Shown here piece after piece: positions 36,190-45,723 of a stretch of 64,000 bases of DNA. Below the pieces are notes generated by a model that did no database searches, was not told where the DNA came from, and saw only the letters and a program-made list of their open reading frames with translations. This DNA comes from an uncultured Lachnospiraceae bacterium (GTDB lineage: Bacteria; Bacillota; Clostridia; Lachnospirales; Lachnospiraceae), in assembly GCA_902786365.1 (NCBI GenBank), contig CADACD010000011.1, positions 1 to 64,000 on the forward strand, read 5' to 3'. Both the position numbers and the translations under genes were made by a program. The number at the start of each line of letters is the position of its first letter. Position 1 is the first letter of the stretch.

Positions 36190-37233
36190 TTACTGCCTTT
36201 CCCCGATTCTTAAGCTCGGTATTGCATTCAAATCATAGCCACTTCTTATTCCACCCACATATTCATAATACGCAGCGGCTCCTATCATTGCTGCGTTATC
36301 TGTGCATAGTATATTTGTCGGACGGTAAAATTGAATATTTCGTTTTTCACATTCACTCTCAAGAGAAGCTCTTATCGCGGAATTTGCCGCTACGCCTCCG
36401 GCTATCGCAAGTTTATTGATGTGATACAGTTCACACGCCCGTAATGCATGTGATGTGAGAACATCCACCACTGACTTTTGAAAAGATGCCGCTATATCTG
36501 CTCTGTTATATTCTATGTTTTTCATCTCACATGAGTTGATATAATTTAGCACTGCGGATTTTAATCCACTGAAACTGAAATCAAGAGGAGCACCTGTCAC
36601 CACTGCCTGTGGAAATTTTATTGCATTTTCATTTCCTTCTTTTGCAAACTTGTCAATCTTTGGTCCTCCCGGATAACCAAGTCCAATGGATCTTGCTACC
36701 TTGTCAAACGCCTCTCCTGCCGCATCATCTCTCGTTCTTCCTATCACCTCATATTTCCCATAATCACTTACAACCACCAAGTGTGTATGCCCTCCTGATA
36801 CGACAAGACATATAAATGGTGGTTCTAAATCCTGATGGGTAATATAATTTGCTGAAATATGTCCTTCAATATGATGCACACCAATCAAAGGCTTATCTGT
36901 TGCAAATGCGATTGCTTTCGCCTCTGCGACACCGACAAGCAATGCTCCGACAAGTCCCGGACCATATGTCACTGCTATCGCATCAATTTCATCCATAGAA
37001 GTGCCTGCCTCTTTAAGTGCCTCTCTTATGACAGGATTGATATTTTCGATATGCTTTCTTGAAGCAATTTCCGGTACTACACCTCCATATAATGTGTGTA
37101 TATCTATCTGTGATGATATGATATTAGATAATACTTCTCTTCCGTTTTTCACTACTGCTGCCGAGGTTTCATCGCATGAACTCTCTATCGCAAGAATAAC
37201 TACATCTTTTTGTTCCTGATTACTATAACTCAT
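36190..37233 (-). CDS. tsaD: tRNA threonylcarbamoyladenosine synthase subunit TsaD
   Basis: A 347-residue protein (formerly Gcp/YgjD) with [15 protein letters not shown] at the N-terminus, the metal-binding [22 protein letters not shown] and a C-terminal nucleotide-binding [11 protein letters not shown]. It transfers the threonylcarbamoyl group to A37 of ANN-decoding tRNAs together with TsaB and TsaE, which are encoded at 39.2-40.3 kb. It precedes ispD by 8 bases. Confidence 0.97.
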   Translation of the reverse strand: MSYSNQEQKDVVILAIESSCDETSAAVVKNGREVLSNIISSQIDIHTLYGGVVPEIASRKHIENINPVIREALKEAGTSMDEIDAIAVTYGPGLVGALLVGVAEAKAIAFATDKPLIGVHHIEGHISANYITHQDLEPPFICLVVSGGHTHLVVVSDYGKYEVIGRTRDDAAGEAFDKVARSIGLGYPGGPKIDKFAKEGNENAIKFPQAVVTGAPLDFSFSGLKSAVLNYINSCEMKNIEYNRADIAASFQKSVVDVLTSHALRACELYHINKLAIAGGVAANSAIRASLESECEKRNIQFYRPTNILCTDNAAMIGAAAYYEYVGGIRSGYDLNAIPSLRIGERQ

Positions 37234-37328
37234 TTCTCATTTTCTTATCGCACCTATTCATGCGATTATGTCGCAACTGTCTGTATTTGACAAACCGTCT
37301 GACTTTTCCTTTCTTAGTTTTTATTCAC

Positions 37329-37350
37329 ATATCAAAAATTTATTTGATAT
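37329..37350. terminator. Possible hairpin between rnz and tsaD
   Basis: ATATCAAA (37329-37336) pairs with TTTGATAT (37343-37350), with TTTTT following on the plus strand only. It lies after the rnz stop codon on the minus strand, where no T-run follows, so its role as a terminator is doubtful. Confidence 0.3.
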
Positions 37351-37392
37351 TTTTTACCTCTCTCAATCTTCTTTAATTTACTTTCATATTGC

Positions 37393-38304
37393 TCAATCTT
37401 CCTCAAACAATAATTCCAGACTCTTGCCATCTTTTCCCGGATAACTGTGAGGATAAATCTTTTTCACTTCATTCATAAATTCTTCAGGCTTAATAAGCGA
37501 AGGACTGTAATGTGTGAGCCACATCTGTTTTGGTTTCGCCGCTTTCGCAAGCTTTGCCGCCTCATAAAATGTCATATGCTTGTACTCTTTTGCCTTTGCC
37601 TCTTTTCCCTTTTCTCCATACATTCCCTCACAGACAAACAAATCCGCTCTACATGCCATCTCACTGATAACTGGAAGCGGCCTCGTATCTGTACAGTATA
37701 CAACCTTCAATCCTTTTCTCTTTTCGCCCAAAACCATATCCGGTGTATATTCCTTTCCGTCTTCATGAATGATTTCCCCATTCTGAAGTCTGCTCCAATA
37801 TTTTTTAGGAATATTATATTCGTTTGCTTTGTCAATCATAAACTTCCCGTTTCTCTCTATTTCTATCTTGTATCCATAACAGGTTACATTATGATTCACC
37901 TTAAATGCAGTTATCTTATATCCGTTAATAATAAATTCCTCAATATTTTTGTTAATTTCAATAAAATTAATTTTGAAGGGTAATTCCGGTGCAATTACCC
38001 TTAAAGAATTCACTACATTTTCCACACCTTTAGGTCCTATGATTGTCAAGTCTTCTGTTCTCTCTGCATTTCCCATAGTAAGCAGCAGACCCGGAAGTCC
38101 ACTGATATGATCCGCATGAAAATGGGTAAAACAGATAACATCAATTGGTTTAAAACTCCATCCTTTCTTTTTTATGGCAATCTGCGTTCCCTCACCACAG
38201 TCTATCAGCACACTACTTCCATTATATCTTGTCATAAAAGCTGTTAATAAACGCTTTGGGAGCGGCATCATTCCACTTGTACCTAACAAACATACATCTA
38301 ACAT
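37393..38304 (-). CDS. rnz: Ribonuclease Z (tRNA 3' end processing)
   Basis: A 303-residue metallo-beta-lactamase-fold nuclease that trims tRNA precursors at the 3' end. Key features are LLGTSGMMPLP, DCGEGTQIA, the zinc motif THFHADHISGL, and the downstream ligands in YCTDTRP and WLTHYSPS. The ATG at 38302-38304 follows CGAGGAAG; the longer frame upstream has no ribosome site. Confidence 0.95.
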   Translation of the reverse strand: MLDVCLLGTSGMMPLPKRLLTAFMTRYNGSSVLIDCGEGTQIAIKKKGWSFKPIDVICFTHFHADHISGLPGLLLTMGNAERTEDLTIIGPKGVENVVNSLRVIAPELPFKINFIEINKNIEEFIINGYKITAFKVNHNVTCYGYKIEIERNGKFMIDKANEYNIPKKYWSRLQNGEIIHEDGKEYTPDMVLGEKRKGLKVVYCTDTRPLPVISEMACRADLFVCEGMYGEKGKEAKAKEYKHMTFYEAAKLAKAAKPKQMWLTHYSPSLIKPEEFMNEVKKIYPHSYPGKDGKSLELLFEED

Positions 38305-38384
38305 ACTTCCTCGTTTCCTCTCATTTAACAACATTTTAATTCGGTAACATTACCCACGGTAACACTACCCATAACCCGGCACAT

Positions 38385-38642
38385 TTAAATCAATTCACTT
38401 TCTTCATCAATTTCCGGTTCAATCATAAAACTTCCTATCCACTCATCATAACATTTTTCGCATAAATCAAAAGCATGTCTTTCTCCATCTTTATTTGAAA
38501 AAAATCCCCAGCTATATTCTGAATGAAATAGCCCTTCTTTTGGTATTCCGTTTTCGATCTTGATTTCTTTTCCACATTTATTACATCTTGCATTCTCTAA
38601 TGTTTTTTCAATATTTATCTTATACTTTCTCATCTTTGTCAC
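38385..38642 (-). CDS. Small zinc-ribbon-like protein of unknown function
   Basis: An 85-residue protein with two Cys pairs, ARCNKCGKEI near residue 20 and DLCEKCYDEW near residue 64, suited to bind one zinc ion, and an acidic C-terminus. A GTG at 38640-38642 or the ATG at 38631-38633 could be the start; neither has a good ribosome site, and the frame stays open upstream past an AAGGAG. It appears to be a conserved hypothetical of Clostridia, with no assigned function. Confidence 0.6.
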   Translation of the reverse strand: MTKMRKYKINIEKTLENARCNKCGKEIKIENGIPKEGLFHSEYSWGFFSNKDGERHAFDLCEKCYDEWIGSFMIEPEIDEESELI

Positions 38643-38764
38643 AGGTATATCAAAAACAGATACACTTTCTCCTTTTTATTTTTTGAAATGTCATATGTTT
38701 ATTAAGATATATGTTTGTAACTGTTTTCATTATACACGACTATTTTTGATTATAATAGTGGAAA

Positions 38765-39199
38765 TTAAGTACAGTGTTTCCACATAATCACAGCATCTTC
38801 TCTGGGATTATCATAAAAATTCTTCCTGATACCCTCATTTTTAAAACCAAGTTTTTCATAAAGTCTGGCAGCTTTCGTATTAGATATCCTGACTTCTAAT
38901 GTAAATTCTGTGACTCCGTGCTCTTTTGAAACACTTATCATATGTTCTAATAATGCTTTTGCATACCCGTTTCCCCTATATTCTTCTCTGATGGCAACAT
39001 TTGTAATGTCACCCTCAGGATATACGTAATACATACCTGCATATCCCACTATCACTCCATCAATCTCACAGACACAAAATATCGAATCTTTATCATCTGC
39101 ATATCTCATCAGTGAATGCTCCGACCATGGCTGGCTGAAGCATTCTTTTTCTATCTGTGCAACAGCCGGTACATCCTTAGCTTTCATTCTCCTTACCAT
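38765..39199 (-). CDS. rimI: Ribosomal protein S18 N-acetyltransferase-like GNAT enzyme
   Basis: A 144-residue GNAT acetyltransferase starting MVRRMKAKDVPAV, with the acetyl-CoA-binding motif VAIREEYRGNGYAKALLEHM and the ending LEVRISNTKAARLYEKLGF. RimI acetylates the N-terminus of ribosomal protein S18. It overlaps the end of tsaB, the common tsaB-rimI arrangement of Firmicutes. The start was taken as the ATG at 39197-39199. Confidence 0.9.
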   Translation of the reverse strand: MVRRMKAKDVPAVAQIEKECFSQPWSEHSLMRYADDKDSIFCVCEIDGVIVGYAGMYYVYPEGDITNVAIREEYRGNGYAKALLEHMISVSKEHGVTEFTLEVRISNTKAARLYEKLGFKNEGIRKNFYDNPREDAVIMWKHCT

Positions 39200-39887
39200 T
39201 TTCAAGCCGCTCTCTTTCAGCCTGCGACATTCTCATGTATACAGGCGCAAAATTATCTGATACAACAGCCTTTCCTTCTGCCAGTTTCTTTAATCCCAAA
39301 ACGGCAAGTGCTGATGACTGCTGTCTGTTTAAATGCTGTTTTGCATAACAGTGCTTTACCTCAAGTTCTTTATCTATCAGTTCCTGAAACACAGGTATTC
39401 CATCACCTATAAAGATTACTTCTTTCCCTATACTTCGTATCTTATCAATCAATTCTTCGATGGATAACGCAGCATCCTTTTCTACCTGCTTCAACGCATC
39501 CTCTGCACATTCATAAATGCCTGTGTACACCTGATTTCTTCTCGCATCCATAATCGGACAAATAAGCTTGTTGCAGTGATTAAAATTATATGCCATCATT
39601 TCTATGGTAGAAACTCCGACTATCGGTATATCAAGTGCCAACGCCAGTCCTTTTGCTGTAGCAGCACCTATTCTTAACCCTGTAAACGAACCTGGCCCCT
39701 GTGCCACTGCTATCGCACTAAGGCTTTTTTTATCAATGCCTGTCATCTTAAATATCTCATCAATCATCGGTAATAATGTCTGGGAATGTGTCTTTTTTAA
39801 ATTAATTGTGTATTCTGCTATTACTGTATTCTCATCAACAAGGGCCACACTTGCCACTAATGATGAACTGTCGATTGCCAATATCAT
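39177..39887 (-). CDS. tsaB: tRNA threonylcarbamoyladenosine complex subunit TsaB
   Basis: A 236-residue inactive paralogue of TsaD: MILAIDSSSLVASVALVD, HSQTLLPMIDEIF and the invariant VAQGPGSFTGLRIGAATAKGLA. It scaffolds TsaD and TsaE. Its start overlaps tsaE by 4 bases and its end overlaps rimI, forming a compact tsaE-tsaB-rimI operon on the minus strand. Confidence 0.96.
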   Translation of the reverse strand: MILAIDSSSLVASVALVDENTVIAEYTINLKKTHSQTLLPMIDEIFKMTGIDKKSLSAIAVAQGPGSFTGLRIGAATAKGLALALDIPIVGVSTIEMMAYNFNHCNKLICPIMDARRNQVYTGIYECAEDALKQVEKDAALSIEELIDKIRSIGKEVIFIGDGIPVFQELIDKELEVKHCYAKQHLNRQQSSALAVLGLKKLAEGKAVVSDNFAPVYMRMSQAERERLENGKENES

Positions 39888-40345
39888 TTTTTCTCACTAT
39901 CTTCCTCTTCAAAATATCTTATATTTCCTGTCACTTCTATCTTTCTGTAATCATAATCTTTGACAAGAGATCTGCTTATCCTTATTCTTACGGAACTATC
40001 CGGTAATAATCTATTTATCTTTCCTGCCCATTCAATTAAGCATACACCCTCTCCGAAGAAATATTCCTCATATCCAATATCATCCATTTCCTCAACCGAA
40101 CCTAACCTGTAAACATCAAAATGATATAACGGTGCTCTTCCTCCATCATATATCTTCATAATGGTGTATGTAGGACTGTCTATTGTCTGTGTGATGCCGA
40201 GCCCTTTTGCAAATCCCTGTGCAAATACTGTCTTTCCAACTCCCAAATCTCCTTCAATACAGATAATATCTCCGGCACTTACTTTTTTTCCCAGCTGAAA
40301 TCCCATGTCAAATGTTTCTTCTGCTGAATTTGTCTCAAAAATCAT
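39884..40345 (-). CDS. tsaE: tRNA threonylcarbamoyladenosine complex ATPase TsaE
   Basis: A 153-residue P-loop ATPase with GDLGVGKTVFAQGFAKGLG, TQTIDSPTYTIMKIY and LIEWAGKI. It supports the TsaBD complex with ATP hydrolysis. It is the first gene of the tsaE-tsaB-rimI operon and starts 11 bases after the YcxB-like gene. Confidence 0.96.
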   Translation of the reverse strand: MIFETNSAEETFDMGFQLGKKVSAGDIICIEGDLGVGKTVFAQGFAKGLGITQTIDSPTYTIMKIYDGGRAPLYHFDVYRLGSVEEMDDIGYEEYFFGEGVCLIEWAGKINRLLPDSSVRIRISRSLVKDYDYRKIEVTGNIRYFEEEDSEKK

Positions 40346-40356
40346 AATAAATCCTC

Positions 40357-40920
40357 CTATCTTTCCATTTTAAATTGATAACAATTGGTATTTTCACTCA
40401 TCATTGTCTTTATATTTTCAAATTCGTCTGATATATCTTTTTTGGCAATGATAAACGCACGCACGGGTGAAAAATAGATGAGTACAAGATTCTTTGAAGA
40501 TATCACCTTCATCACATCTTCCCACTGCATATGTGAACTTTCTTTTTCTATCTGTATTGTTATTCCTGACTTATCAAAAATGTATGTAATTTCATTTTGA
40601 AAACTTTTCTTAGCCTGTCTGCCTGCCCTTACATAATATTCTATCGGAGTAATCACAATGAACATCAACGACATGAATAACATTAAAACTTTTTGTAATG
40701 GAGAAAACTGCGTCCAATAAACAATTGTTCCCGCTGTTGATATCAGGCTAAATAGAACAGATATCACTCCACGCACAGATACATAGTTATGATACATAAT
40801 AAACTCATATAATTCGGATCTTGTAATCTTCATCTTTACTTGTATTTTGTTATCATTATCTTCTGTGTCATCTTCCAAAAGACTTTGTTCCAATTTCTTT
40901 AAATATTTATTCTCTGCCAT
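40357..40920 (-). CDS. YcxB-like membrane protein
   Basis: A 187-residue protein with two adjacent hydrophobic segments (VISVLFSLISTAGTIVYW and VLMLFMSLMFIVITPIEYYV) and a C-terminal beta-rich domain containing EITYIFDKSGITIQ, SSHMQWEDVMKVISSKNLVLIYFSP, the layout of the YcxB-like family. Function unknown. An upstream ATG at 40945-40947 lacks a ribosome site; the ATG at 40918-40920 follows GGATGAA. It probably shares a transcript with tsaE downstream. Confidence 0.75.
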   Translation of the reverse strand: MAENKYLKKLEQSLLEDDTEDNDNKIQVKMKITRSELYEFIMYHNYVSVRGVISVLFSLISTAGTIVYWTQFSPLQKVLMLFMSLMFIVITPIEYYVRAGRQAKKSFQNEITYIFDKSGITIQIEKESSHMQWEDVMKVISSKNLVLIYFSPVRAFIIAKKDISDEFENIKTMMSENTNCYQFKMER

Positions 40921-40952
40921 AATCAATTCATCCAATCTTTCCATCAATTAAA

Positions 40953-40985
40953 AACTGCAAATCACAGTATATATGATTTGCAGTT
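40953..40985 (-). terminator. Terminator after the membrane-protein pair
   Basis: AACTGCAAATCA (40953-40964) pairs perfectly with TGATTTGCAGTT (40974-40985); on the minus strand it is followed by TTTTAATTG. It separates the duplicated membrane-protein genes from the YcxB-like gene. Confidence 0.8.
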
Positions 40986-41038
40986 GATTATACCATATTT
41001 AATTTATTAATTAAAGTGTGAATTATTTTTTTGTGCTT

Positions 41039-41428
41039 TTAATACCAGCTGCCATACAATTTCTTCACTTCTTTTTCGTATTTGCTGTTGATTGAGCAGT
41101 TGTATGCACATATTGTTACATTAGTAAAAACACCATACAATATAGCAACAGAAGCTACTATAATTGCTACTAATGTAAGTTTATTTAACTGAGTTCCACG
41201 TTCTATTGACAATATTGCAAACACAATACCTACTATTGTTATTATCAAGGCAACAACAACGCCCCATATCCAATTTGACATAACAAGTAATTTACTTACT
41301 GATGCACCTGATTTTGATGCAGCCTGACCTCTTGCACATGTCACAATTGAGAATATAAATGTCAGCAACGCTCCTACTGAAGAACATATAAGACCAACTA
41401 AAGCAAAAGTTTTCTTATTATTATTCAT
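41039..41428 (-). CDS. Unknown membrane protein, paralogue A of a duplicated pair
   Basis: A 129-residue protein with three hydrophobic segments: LVGLICSSVGALLTFIFSIV, WIWGVVVALIITIVGIVFAIL and LTLVAIIVASVAILYGVF. It shares FSIVTCARG, IVGIVFxILSIERGT and TICxYNC with the next gene, so the pair arose by duplication. AAAGGAG precedes the ATG at 41426-41428; an upstream ATG is less likely. Conserved Cys residues flank the helices. No known family was recognised. Confidence 0.75.
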   Translation of the reverse strand: MNNNKKTFALVGLICSSVGALLTFIFSIVTCARGQAASKSGASVSKLLVMSNWIWGVVVALIITIVGIVFAILSIERGTQLNKLTLVAIIVASVAILYGVFTNVTICAYNCSINSKYEKEVKKLYGSWY

Positions 41429-41457
41429 TTCAATCTCCTTTCCAAAAATCAAATATT

Positions 41458-41829
41458 CTAATCATTAAGTACACAATTATATCCGCAAATTGTTGCATTT
41501 GGAACTATTGCCCAAAACAAACCAACTGCTGCTACTATAAGTGCTATCTTTGTTATCTTGCTTATATTTGCTATGCTTGTACCTCTCTCTATTGACAATA
41601 TAGAGAAAACAATTCCTACAATAACAATAATTGCCGCAAGAATTACACCTATTATCCATTTAGACATTTCAAACTTGCCTTCGTCAAAAAATACGTTTCC
41701 TCCACGTGCACATGTCACAATTGAAAAAATGATTGTCAAAAATGTTCCAAAACATGAGCATCCGAATCCAATCCACTCAAAAATCTTCTTAGTGTCAGAT
41801 CCTGATGAACCATTAAAGTTATTATCCAT
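41458..41829 (-). CDS. Unknown membrane protein, paralogue B of a duplicated pair
   Basis: A 123-residue protein with the same three-segment plan as its neighbour: IGFGCSCFGTFLTIIFSIV, MSKWIIGVILAAIIVIVGIVFSIL and KITKIALIVAAVGLFWAIV, and the shared words FSIVTCARG, IVGIVF-ILSIERGT and ATICGYNC. It begins with a Gly/Ser-rich cytoplasmic tail. A perfect GGAGG precedes the ATG. The two genes are 29 bases apart and should be cotranscribed. Function unknown. Confidence 0.78.
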   Translation of the reverse strand: MDNNFNGSSGSDTKKIFEWIGFGCSCFGTFLTIIFSIVTCARGGNVFFDEGKFEMSKWIIGVILAAIIVIVGIVFSILSIERGTSIANISKITKIALIVAAVGLFWAIVPNATICGYNCVLND

Positions 41830-42144
41830 CTTTTTATTTCCTCCTTCTTGTTTAAATATTTTACAATATTTAATTTACTATATCATAACGGGATAAATTT
41901 TACAATATTATTAACTACTAAATTTTTCATAAAATTTTCACATTTTTCCGTTTAATCAACTAAATATTCTTTTTTCATATTGAAAATTAAGCCTATATCT
42001 GCCCATTTCTATTTCTTGTCCCATTTCATTTCAAAAGCCTGCTAAACTTTAATTGACATTTTCCACCTACATAAATTATACTGTTTAAAGCGTATATACA
42101 TTTACAAAATAATAATAAAAATTAACAAGAGAGGTTTTAATAAC
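41830..42144. other. Divergent intergenic region between the membrane-protein pair and tex
   Basis: About 315 AT-rich bases. On the plus strand TTGACA (42053-42058) and TATACT (42077-42082), 18 bases apart, are the likely tex promoter; the site AAGAGAGG lies before the tex start. No other element was recognised. Confidence 0.55.
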
Positions 42145-44289
42145 ATGGCAGCAAATATTTCGCAGATTCTGGCTGATGAACTTGGAATTAAAGTTTCACA
42201 GGTCGATGCCACTATTCAATTAATTGATGAAGGAAATACCATTCCTTTTATCGCAAGATATAGAAAAGAGGTAACCGGCTCATTAAATGATGAGATTTTG
42301 AGAAAGCTTGATGAAAGACTCACATATCTTAGAAATTTAGAAGCGCGCAAAGAGCAGATTATCGCCAGTATTGATGAACAAGGAAAATTAACAGACAAGT
42401 TACGAGCAGATATTGAAAATGCCACAACTTTGGTATCTTTGGAAGATTTATATCTTCCATACCGTCCTAAACGTCGCACCCGTGCAACTATTGCAAAAGA
42501 AAAAGGACTCGAGCCTTTGGCTGAAAGTATCCTTAAAAATTCATTTAAGAACGAAGATGCTGACGCATTTATCAATATTGAAAAGGAAGTGTTCTCTCGT
42601 GAAGAAGCCATCAATGGTGCCAGCGACATCATTGCCGAAAACATTTCAGACAATGCTGATTTCAGAGCATATATCAGAAAGTTTACCTATAATAATGGTA
42701 TTTTAAATTCTAATGCAAAAGATGAAGATGCAGAATCTGTATATGAAATGTATTATAACTTTGAAGAACCTGTCAAACGCATTGCAGGCCACCGTGTTCT
42801 TGCTATTAATCGAGGCGAGAAGGAGAAGGTTTTATCTGTCAAAATCACAGTTGACGAAATTTCAATACTTACCCATCTTGAAAAAATGCTTCTGAAAAAC
42901 AGAGAAGATGAAGGTGCAATCATTATAAGAAATGCAATTGCTGACAGTTATAAGCGTCTTATTGCTCCTGCTATCGAGAGAGATATCAGAAATGAGCTTA
43001 CAGAAAAGGCGGAAGATGGTGCCATTACCGTCTTTGGAAAAAATCTGCACCAGCTTCTTATGCAGCCTCCTATTGCAGGTCAGGTGGTTCTCGGATGGGA
43101 TCCTGCATTTAGAACAGGATGTAAACTCGCTGTGGTAGATGCGACCGGAAAAGTTCTTTATACAACAGTAATTTATCCGACTGCACCACAAAATAAAGTG
43201 GAAGAATCAAAAAAAGTAGTTCTTCAGCTGATAGATAAGTATAATATCACTTTGATTTCTCTTGGAAACGGTACTGCTTCGCGTGAGTCAGAAATGGTGA
43301 TTGTTGATATCATTAAGGAAGCAAAACATAAAGTATCTTATGTGATTGTCAATGAAGCCGGTGCTTCTGTTTATTCTGCCAGTAAATTAGCAACGGAAGA
43401 ATTCCCTAATTTCGATGTTGGACAGAGAAGTTCTGCTTCTATTGCAAGGCGTCTTCAGGATCCTCTTGCTGAGCTTGTCAAAATCGACCCACAATCAATC
43501 GGTGTCGGTCAGTATCAGCATGACATGAATCAGAAAAAATTATCTGAGGCGCTGACAGGTGTTGTAGAAGACTGTGTTAATAAAGTGGGAGTTGATTTAA
43601 ATACTGCTTCTGCAAGTCTGCTTGAATATATATCGGGCATCTCAAAGGCAATCGCAAAAAATATTGTCAAATACAGAGAAGAAAATGGCAGATTTACAAA
43701 CAGAAATCAGCTTTTAAAAGTGGATAAGCTTGGTCCTAAAGCATTTTTACAGTGTGCCGGATTTATGAGAATATCTGGTGGTGATAATCCTTTGGATGCA
43801 ACAAGTGTTCATCCTGAATCTTATGGAGCTGTCTCAATGCTTCTTGATAAATTAAAATTAGATATTAATTCTATGAAAAATTCAAGATTTACAGGTATCA
43901 GCCTAATGGTGAATGATTATGCAAAAACTGCCGAAGAACTCGGTATAGGCGAAATTACACTTAAGGATATTGTGAGTGAATTAGAAAAACCTGCAAGAGA
44001 TCCACGAGATGAAATGCCGAAACCTATTTTAAAAACAGATGTTTTAGAAATGTCTGATCTGACTCCCGGTATGATACTTAAAGGAACTGTAAGAAATGTG
44101 ATTGATTTCGGTGTCTTTGTTGATATCGGTGTACATCAGGACGGACTTGTGCATATCTCGCAGATTACCGACAGATATATCAAACATCCTCTCGACGTCG
44201 TCAGTGTAGGTGATGTTGTTGACGTACAGGTAATGAGTGTAGATACTGCAAAGAAAAGAATTCAACTTACGATGAGAATACAAAAGTAA
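42145..44289 (+). CDS. tex: Tex-family RNA-binding transcription accessory protein
   Basis: A 714-residue protein with the complete Tex layout: an N-terminal helical domain (LGIKVSQVDATIQLIDEGNTIPFIARYRKEVTG), a YqgF-like RNase H fold (about residues 315-440, with WDPAFRTGCKLAVVD), two helix-hairpin-helix units (LLEYISGISKAIAKNIVKYRE and further), and a C-terminal S1 RNA-binding domain (LTPGMILKGTVRNVIDFGVFVDIG). Tex-like proteins bind RNA and affect transcription and toxin or stress expression. It is a single gene, and its terminator is shared with hom. Confidence 0.96.
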   Translation: MAANISQILADELGIKVSQVDATIQLIDEGNTIPFIARYRKEVTGSLNDEILRKLDERLTYLRNLEARKEQIIASIDEQGKLTDKLRADIENATTLVSLEDLYLPYRPKRRTRATIAKEKGLEPLAESILKNSFKNEDADAFINIEKEVFSREEAINGASDIIAENISDNADFRAYIRKFTYNNGILNSNAKDEDAESVYEMYYNFEEPVKRIAGHRVLAINRGEKEKVLSVKITVDEISILTHLEKMLLKNREDEGAIIIRNAIADSYKRLIAPAIERDIRNELTEKAEDGAITVFGKNLHQLLMQPPIAGQVVLGWDPAFRTGCKLAVVDATGKVLYTTVIYPTAPQNKVEESKKVVLQLIDKYNITLISLGNGTASRESEMVIVDIIKEAKHKVSYVIVNEAGASVYSASKLATEEFPNFDVGQRSSASIARRLQDPLAELVKIDPQSIGVGQYQHDMNQKKLSEALTGVVEDCVNKVGVDLNTASASLLEYISGISKAIAKNIVKYREENGRFTNRNQLLKVDKLGPKAFLQCAGFMRISGGDNPLDATSVHPESYGAVSMLLDKLKLDINSMKNSRFTGISLMVNDYAKTAEELGIGEITLKDIVSELEKPARDPRDEMPKPILKTDVLEMSDLTPGMILKGTVRNVIDFGVFVDIGVHQDGLVHISQITDRYIKHPLDVVSVGDVVDVQVMSVDTAKKRIQLTMRIQK

Positions 44290-44312
44290 ACTTTTTCCGT
44301 TTGCGAGTGGAC

Positions 44313-44340
44313 AGCCATTCGAGGAATTTCCTAATAAACA
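44313..44340. repeat. Dispersed intergenic repeat copy after tex
   Basis: This stretch (gacagccattcgaggaatttcctaataaacaaaaa, split here as gacagccatt and ggaatttcctaataaa) repeats the end of the element at about 3948-3990. Both copies sit directly before a terminator stem. Confidence 0.5.
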
Positions 44341-44374
44341 AAAAGCGATATAAGCTATAACTTATATCGCTTTT
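44341..44374. terminator. Bidirectional terminator between tex and hom
   Basis: AAAAGCGATATAAG (44341-44354) and CTTATATCGCTTTT (44361-44374) are perfect complements with a six-base loop. It lies between the converging tex and hom genes. Confidence 0.9.
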
Positions 44375-44395
44375 AATTATTTGCTTGTCACTTAA

Positions 44396-45610
44396 TTACT
44401 CAACTCTTATTCTTGTTATGATTCCGTCAATCTGGCTTGCCGCTTCCTCATATTTCTGTTCACTTATGACATCTGTCATAAATGCAAATTCATCATCTAA
44501 CTCTTCTAACTTGATAACAAGAACATTTCTGAAAACTTTATTGATTTTTGCAAGTTTTTCATCGATATTTCCACTTACTCTGACAAAGAATCTCTTCTTT
44601 GATGTACTAAAATCTGCAATTTCCAATTTTTCCTCTGTCCATTCAACAGCAACATTTGTATTCAGGTTTCGAATTGCTGCAATGATATCTGATACAACAG
44701 CACTTGCTGTAGGTAGTTTTCCTGCTCCGCTTCCATAGAACATGATATTTCCAACAACATTACCATCTACAAGAATCGCATTAAACACACCATTGACACT
44801 GTATAATGCATTATTCTCATCTATCATGACAGGTGCTACGAATACATAGAAGTTTCCATCTTTTTTCTCTGCTTTTCCAAATAATTTGATAGAACGTCCT
44901 AATTTATTGGCATATTTGAAATCTATATCTGAAATCTTTGTGATTCCTTCTGTATAAATGTCCTCATAATTGACATTTTTTCCATAGGCAAGTGAACTTA
45001 AGATAGCAATCTTACGACACGCATCAAAGCCATCAACATCAGCAGACGGATTACGCTCTGCATATCCAAGTGCCTGTGCTTCCTTTAAAACAGTATCAAA
45101 ATCAAGTCCCTGCTTGCTCATCTTTGTCAAAATATAGTTGGTTGTACCATTCAAAATTCCAGTGATGCTCTTAACATCATCTGCTGTCACAGACTGATTA
45201 AGCGGTCTGATAATAGGAATTCCACCACCTACACTTGCCTCAAACATAAAGTTTCTGTTGTGCTCTTTTGCAATTCGGAGTAGTTCCGGTCCATGTGCAG
45301 CCACTAATTCTTTGTTGGATGTACAAACACTTTTTCCTTTTTCAAGTGCAGATTTTACAAAAGTATATGCCGGTTCAATTCCTCCCATCACTTCTGCTAT
45401 GACTTCTACTTCCGGATCATTTAGTATTACATCATAGTCATGCACCAAAATATCCATCACTGGATCTCCCGGAAATTCTCTCAAATCAAGAACATATTTG
45501 ATATTAATTTTCTGTCCGGCATTTTTATTAACAATAGCTTTGTTTGTATTGATAACCTCAACAACACCTGAACCGACTGTACCATATCCTAAAACTGCAA
45601 TATTTATCAT
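44396..45610 (-). CDS. hom: Homoserine dehydrogenase with ACT domain
   Basis: A 404-residue enzyme that reduces aspartate semialdehyde to homoserine. The nucleotide-binding GYGTVGSGV, the EVMGGIEPA and SNKELVAAHG segments, and GGIPIIRPLNQS with NGTTNYILTKM and the catalytic FKYANKLG mark the family. The C-terminal ACT domain (about residues 340-404, FFVRVSGNIDEKLAKI) should give threonine feedback control. It lies downstream of an ACT-domain protein gene on the same strand, the usual Clostridia pairing. Confidence 0.96.
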   Translation of the reverse strand: MINIAVLGYGTVGSGVVEVINTNKAIVNKNAGQKINIKYVLDLREFPGDPVMDILVHDYDVILNDPEVEVIAEVMGGIEPAYTFVKSALEKGKSVCTSNKELVAAHGPELLRIAKEHNRNFMFEASVGGGIPIIRPLNQSVTADDVKSITGILNGTTNYILTKMSKQGLDFDTVLKEAQALGYAERNPSADVDGFDACRKIAILSSLAYGKNVNYEDIYTEGITKISDIDFKYANKLGRSIKLFGKAEKKDGNFYVFVAPVMIDENNALYSVNGVFNAILVDGNVVGNIMFYGSGAGKLPTASAVVSDIIAAIRNLNTNVAVEWTEEKLEIADFSTSKKRFFVRVSGNIDEKLAKINKVFRNVLVIKLEELDDEFAFMTDVISEQKYEEAASQIDGIITRIRVE

Positions 45611-45723
45611 TACTTTAACCTTTTATCACTTGTGTGATACCCTTTCTATTTAATGAACTGTATTAAATTTTTATAACAATCAGTATTTTCAATCCGACAA
45701 CTGATATTCAATGTGCTAATCTT

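Noticed and set aside
38633-38700. Leader peptide coupled to the zinc-ribbon gene
   Set aside because: An 8-codon frame ends in TGA overlapping GTG, but its start would be only three bases after AAGGAG, too close for efficient use.
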